A stretch of 15,197 bases of DNA, taken from positions 1-15,197 of the forward strand of contig CAJQNE010000283.1 in NCBI GenBank assembly GCA_905479545.1, written 5' to 3'. The translations under genes and the position numbers were made by a program. The notes below the pieces were generated by a model, which made no database searches, was not told the origin of the DNA, and worked only from the letters and a program-made list of their open reading frames with translations. The DNA is from an uncultured Gammaproteobacteria bacterium. Lineage in GTDB: Bacteria; Pseudomonadota; Gammaproteobacteria; CAJQNE01. Shown here one piece after another: positions 13,133-15,197 of this stretch (its first letter is position 1; each line of letters begins with the position of its first letter).

Positions 13133-14860
13133 ATGGCACCCCGTCGTTTTGTGCAGGACCTTTTTAAGCTCATTCTTTTAGGCGCATCGCTCTCTATGTT
13201 TGCAGCCTGCGGCGGCAGCAGTCCGGGTGGTTCTGGTCGTGCGGATAACGCGGCAGTGCCACCGCCAGATCCCGGCGAGACCCGCGCCGGTGAAAGCTAT
13301 CGGGTGCAAATTCAGTCGAACCAAACTGGCGATGACATCGTATTTCAGGTGCTGGAGCCCGAAAATTTCAGCGGTGACGAAAGCTACCCCTTGGTGCTGC
13401 ATAGCCACGGTTTTGGTAACGCCCGGGCCACGTCGCGTGATGACGAAGGCGTGATGAATGTTGGCAATATCAAAATGCTGGTCGAAAACAACTACGGCGT
13501 GATCAGTATTGATATGCGTGGTCACGGTGAGAGCGGCGGCCTGATTCGGGTACATGATCCCGATGGTGAAATTCAGGATGTGATTCAAGTGGTTGATTGG
13601 GCGCAGGACAATCTGCCATGGGTTACGCGGCGCTTTTCCAGCGTGTCGGGCCAAACCGACCTGGTGCTCGGCTCCGTGGGTGCGAGTTATGGTGCTCAGT
13701 TCGCCTTGCTGTTGAACGCGATTGATCCCCAGAAGCGGCTAGACGCTATGGTGCCGTCGAATACCTGGAACGACGTCGCGCACAGTCTTGTGACCAACGA
13801 TGTACTGAAATCTGGTTGGGTGAATTTGCTGTTCGGTGCAGGCACTAACGCTGGTGATCGGAATAACTTCGACCCGTTCGTGCAGCAAATATTAGTAATC
13901 GCTGAAGCCACTAACCGAATGAGCGATGAGGGCAAAGAGTTTCTGCGCTATCACAGTTTTGATTACTTCTGCGATGGCGTGGCAGTGGAGACCAACGGCG
14001 GCGCAGGTACCATGCCACTGCAGCCACCGAATACTCCGCCTGCTATTCCGGCGCTGTTCACGCAAGGCTTGCGCGATACCCTGTTCGACTTTAACGAAGC
14101 GCTGGCAAATTACCAATGCCTGTTGGATGCCGGTAGCAGTGACGTGCGGATGATTACTTACCAAGCGGGCCATAACACCATATTTCCCGGCCCCGGCGTT
14201 ATCTACCAAAACCCACAACCGACCGGCACCGATCGCTTCTGTGCATCGCTAACCTACGACGACGCCATGTTGGCGTTTCTGGATGAACACCTGAAGTTGC
14301 AAACGGGCAGAGCCGATGCGGTACTGGGCCCACAGAATGAGATGTGTCTGTCGCTGGACGTCAACAATGCCATTATCGTGACTCGCGATCAGCTTAAAAT
14401 CGGTGGTCAGGCGTTCAGCTTTACCGATGCGGCCTTAACCGCTAATCAACCGCAGCCGACCGTCGTTGGTGAGGTTTTCACCGCTGGCGATGGTGGTGTT
14501 GTCATCGCTGGCATTCCCACTGCCAGTATTGAGCTCAGCACGGTTGGTATTGGCACTGACCCCATCGCCTTTATCGGGATTGGCCACCGTCGCGCCAGCG
14601 GCAATGGTCAGGGTGTGTGGGACACGATGGATAACCAAGTCACACCGATTCGTGGTGTTGGCACGCACGAAATAGATTTATCGGCTGTGTCTGAACAGTT
14701 GCAGGCAGGCGACGAAATCGCCGTGTTGTTGTATGGCACTTACGTTACTCACGCTGCATCGGGTACTCGTGACCCGGCTAGTGCGGCAATGCAGCTGACG
14801 GGCACGGTGAACGTACCGGTTCTAATTGCCGATGAGTATCGGATAGCGCCGCAGCGCTGA
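13133..14860 (+). CDS. Secreted lipoprotein alpha/beta hydrolase, CocE/X-Pro dipeptidyl-peptidase (S15)-like
   Basis: The start at 13133 is chosen for its strong GGAGG; a further in-frame ATG at 13070 would add 21 residues unlike a signal sequence. From 13133 the protein has 575 residues. It opens with a basic N-terminus, the hydrophobic stretch LFKLILLGASLSMFAA and a cysteine at 26, a lipoprotein signal with a slightly unusual Phe at -3. A Gly/Ser/Pro-rich tether follows. The alpha/beta hydrolase core has an oxyanion-type HSHGFG (90-95), ISIDMRGHGESGG, and the nucleophile elbow GASYG with S185. Likely triad partners are D315 (QGLRDTLFDF) and H347 (YQAGHN). The last 170 residues or so are beta-rich, like the C-terminal jelly roll of S15/CocE enzymes. 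Substrate, whether peptide or ester, is unknown. A DUF1330-like gene follows 29 bp later. Confidence 0.8.
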   Translation: MAPRRFVQDLFKLILLGASLSMFAACGGSSPGGSGRADNAAVPPPDPGETRAGESYRVQIQSNQTGDDIVFQVLEPENFSGDESYPLVLHSHGFGNARATSRDDEGVMNVGNIKMLVENNYGVISIDMRGHGESGGLIRVHDPDGEIQDVIQVVDWAQDNLPWVTRRFSSVSGQTDLVLGSVGASYGAQFALLLNAIDPQKRLDAMVPSNTWNDVAHSLVTNDVLKSGWVNLLFGAGTNAGDRNNFDPFVQQILVIAEATNRMSDEGKEFLRYHSFDYFCDGVAVETNGGAGTMPLQPPNTPPAIPALFTQGLRDTLFDFNEALANYQCLLDAGSSDVRMITYQAGHNTIFPGPGVIYQNPQPTGTDRFCASLTYDDAMLAFLDEHLKLQTGRADAVLGPQNEMCLSLDVNNAIIVTRDQLKIGGQAFSFTDAALTANQPQPTVVGEVFTAGDGGVVIAGIPTASIELSTVGIGTDPIAFIGIGHRRASGNGQGVWDTMDNQVTPIRGVGTHEIDLSAVSEQLQAGDEIAVLLYGTYVTHAASGTRDPASAAMQLTGTVNVPVLIADEYRIAPQR

Positions 14861-14870
14861 GCTTATTTTT
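14844..14870 (+). terminator. Weak possible terminator at the end of the hydrolase gene
   Basis: AGCGC-CGCA-GCGCT (14845-14858) overlaps the last codons of the gene; TTTTT follows at 14866-14870, after a 7-nt gap. The short stem and the gap make it weak, so partial readthrough into the next gene is likely. Confidence 0.25.
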
Positions 14871-14889
14871 AAGGGTATTGCTAGTCAGA

Positions 14890-15195
14890 ATGATTCATGT
14901 TTTGGTTATGTTGCACGCTGGCGCTGATGGCGTGGCTGGATTGAGGCGATATGAGTCGGCGGTTTTACCACTCCTTTCTGAGCACGGTGGGAAACTGCTG
15001 TCGGCTTTTGTGCCCGAGGGGCATGACCAAACCGATTGCCCCGATGAGATTCATTTAATTGAGTTTCAGTCGCGGCAAGGCCTGCAGAGTTATCGGCAAG
15101 ATGAGAGGGTGTTAGCGTTGGCGGGTCAGCGTAGCGGGGCGGTTATGAGCACCGTGACTTATGTGTCTGAGCAATTGTTGGACTATTGCTGTTAG
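14890..15195 (+). CDS. Small DUF1330-like protein (dimeric alpha/beta-barrel fold)
   Basis: The 101-residue product starts MIHVLVMLHAGADGVAGLRR and continues YESAVLPLLSEHGGKLLSAF, then IHLIEFQSRQGLQSYRQDER. This order is typical of DUF1330 and related ferredoxin-like dimeric barrels: a beta strand, a helix with R-YE, P-L-E-HGGK-L, then a strand with EF-S and a helix with Y--D-R. Such small proteins are found as stress-related or enzyme-like subunits, mostly without known function. The ATG at 14890 is preferred over a TTG at 14878 because the strand starts directly after it; AAGGG at 14871-14875 is a distant ribosome binding site. The gene ends 2 bp before the window edge with TAG, so it is complete. 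It may share a transcript with the hydrolase. Confidence 0.7.
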   Translation: MIHVLVMLHAGADGVAGLRRYESAVLPLLSEHGGKLLSAFVPEGHDQTDCPDEIHLIEFQSRQGLQSYRQDERVLALAGQRSGAVMSTVTYVSEQLLDYCC

Positions 15196-15197
15196 CT

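Noticed and set aside
1..15197. CRISPR arrays, insertion sequences, tRNA genes, phage or toxin-antitoxin genes
   Set aside because: No regularly spaced direct repeats, transposase or integrase motifs, tRNA-like cloverleaf ends or small paired antitoxin genes were seen.

Overview
The window looks like a chromosomal segment of a gammaproteobacterium, probably a marine relative of Pseudomonas, Cellvibrio or Spongiibacter. This is inferred from gene content. A long RNase E with an N/Q/R-rich tail lies divergently from rluC, and rluC overlaps a HAD phosphatase gene, an arrangement typical of that group. No mobile element, CRISPR array, tRNA or rRNA is visible. Most genes are core genes. The less explained parts are the ABC operon, the intergenic DNA and the two genes at the right end.

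Layout from left to right. Positions 1-588 (minus strand) hold the N-terminal part of the transcription-repair coupling factor Mfd, cut by the window edge. Positions 691-1386 (plus) encode the tRNA methyltransferase TrmO, whose start may be coupled to an eight-codon leader. A bidirectional hairpin at 1387-1417 separates it from the convergent rne (1446-4544, minus). A 688-bp divergent spacer follows, holding the probable structured rne 5' untranslated region and a pair of hairpins before rluC. rluC (5233-6213) overlaps the HAD hydrolase gene (6210-6884) by ATGA.

Positions 7018-11701 (minus) form a compact four-gene operon: ABC ATPase, ABC-2 permease, GldG-type auxiliary protein and a DUF4340 protein. 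This is a GldA/F/G-like transporter whose substrate outside the Bacteroidetes is unclear, and it is the least characterised multi-gene system here. Divergent to it lies cbpA (11886-12806), a DnaJ-type co-chaperone gene with a good candidate heat-shock sigma-factor promoter and a 5'UTR hairpin, but no adjacent cbpM.

The 326-bp gap after cbpA carries five consecutive dyads: a REP-like palindrome, an RNA-like hairpin, a 15-bp inverted repeat covering a TATAAT box, a perfect 10-bp palindrome, and a hairpin directly before a strong ribosome binding site. They lead into a secreted lipoprotein alpha/beta hydrolase of the CocE/X-Pro dipeptidyl-peptidase type (13133-14860). A small DUF1330-like protein (14890-15195) follows closely and may be co-transcribed.

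Themes: the left half is RNA metabolism and translation (TrmO, RNase E, RluC) plus repair (Mfd). The right half is envelope transport, proteostasis and an exported hydrolase under what looks like elaborate local control. All function calls rest on motif recognition by eye; no database search was run.
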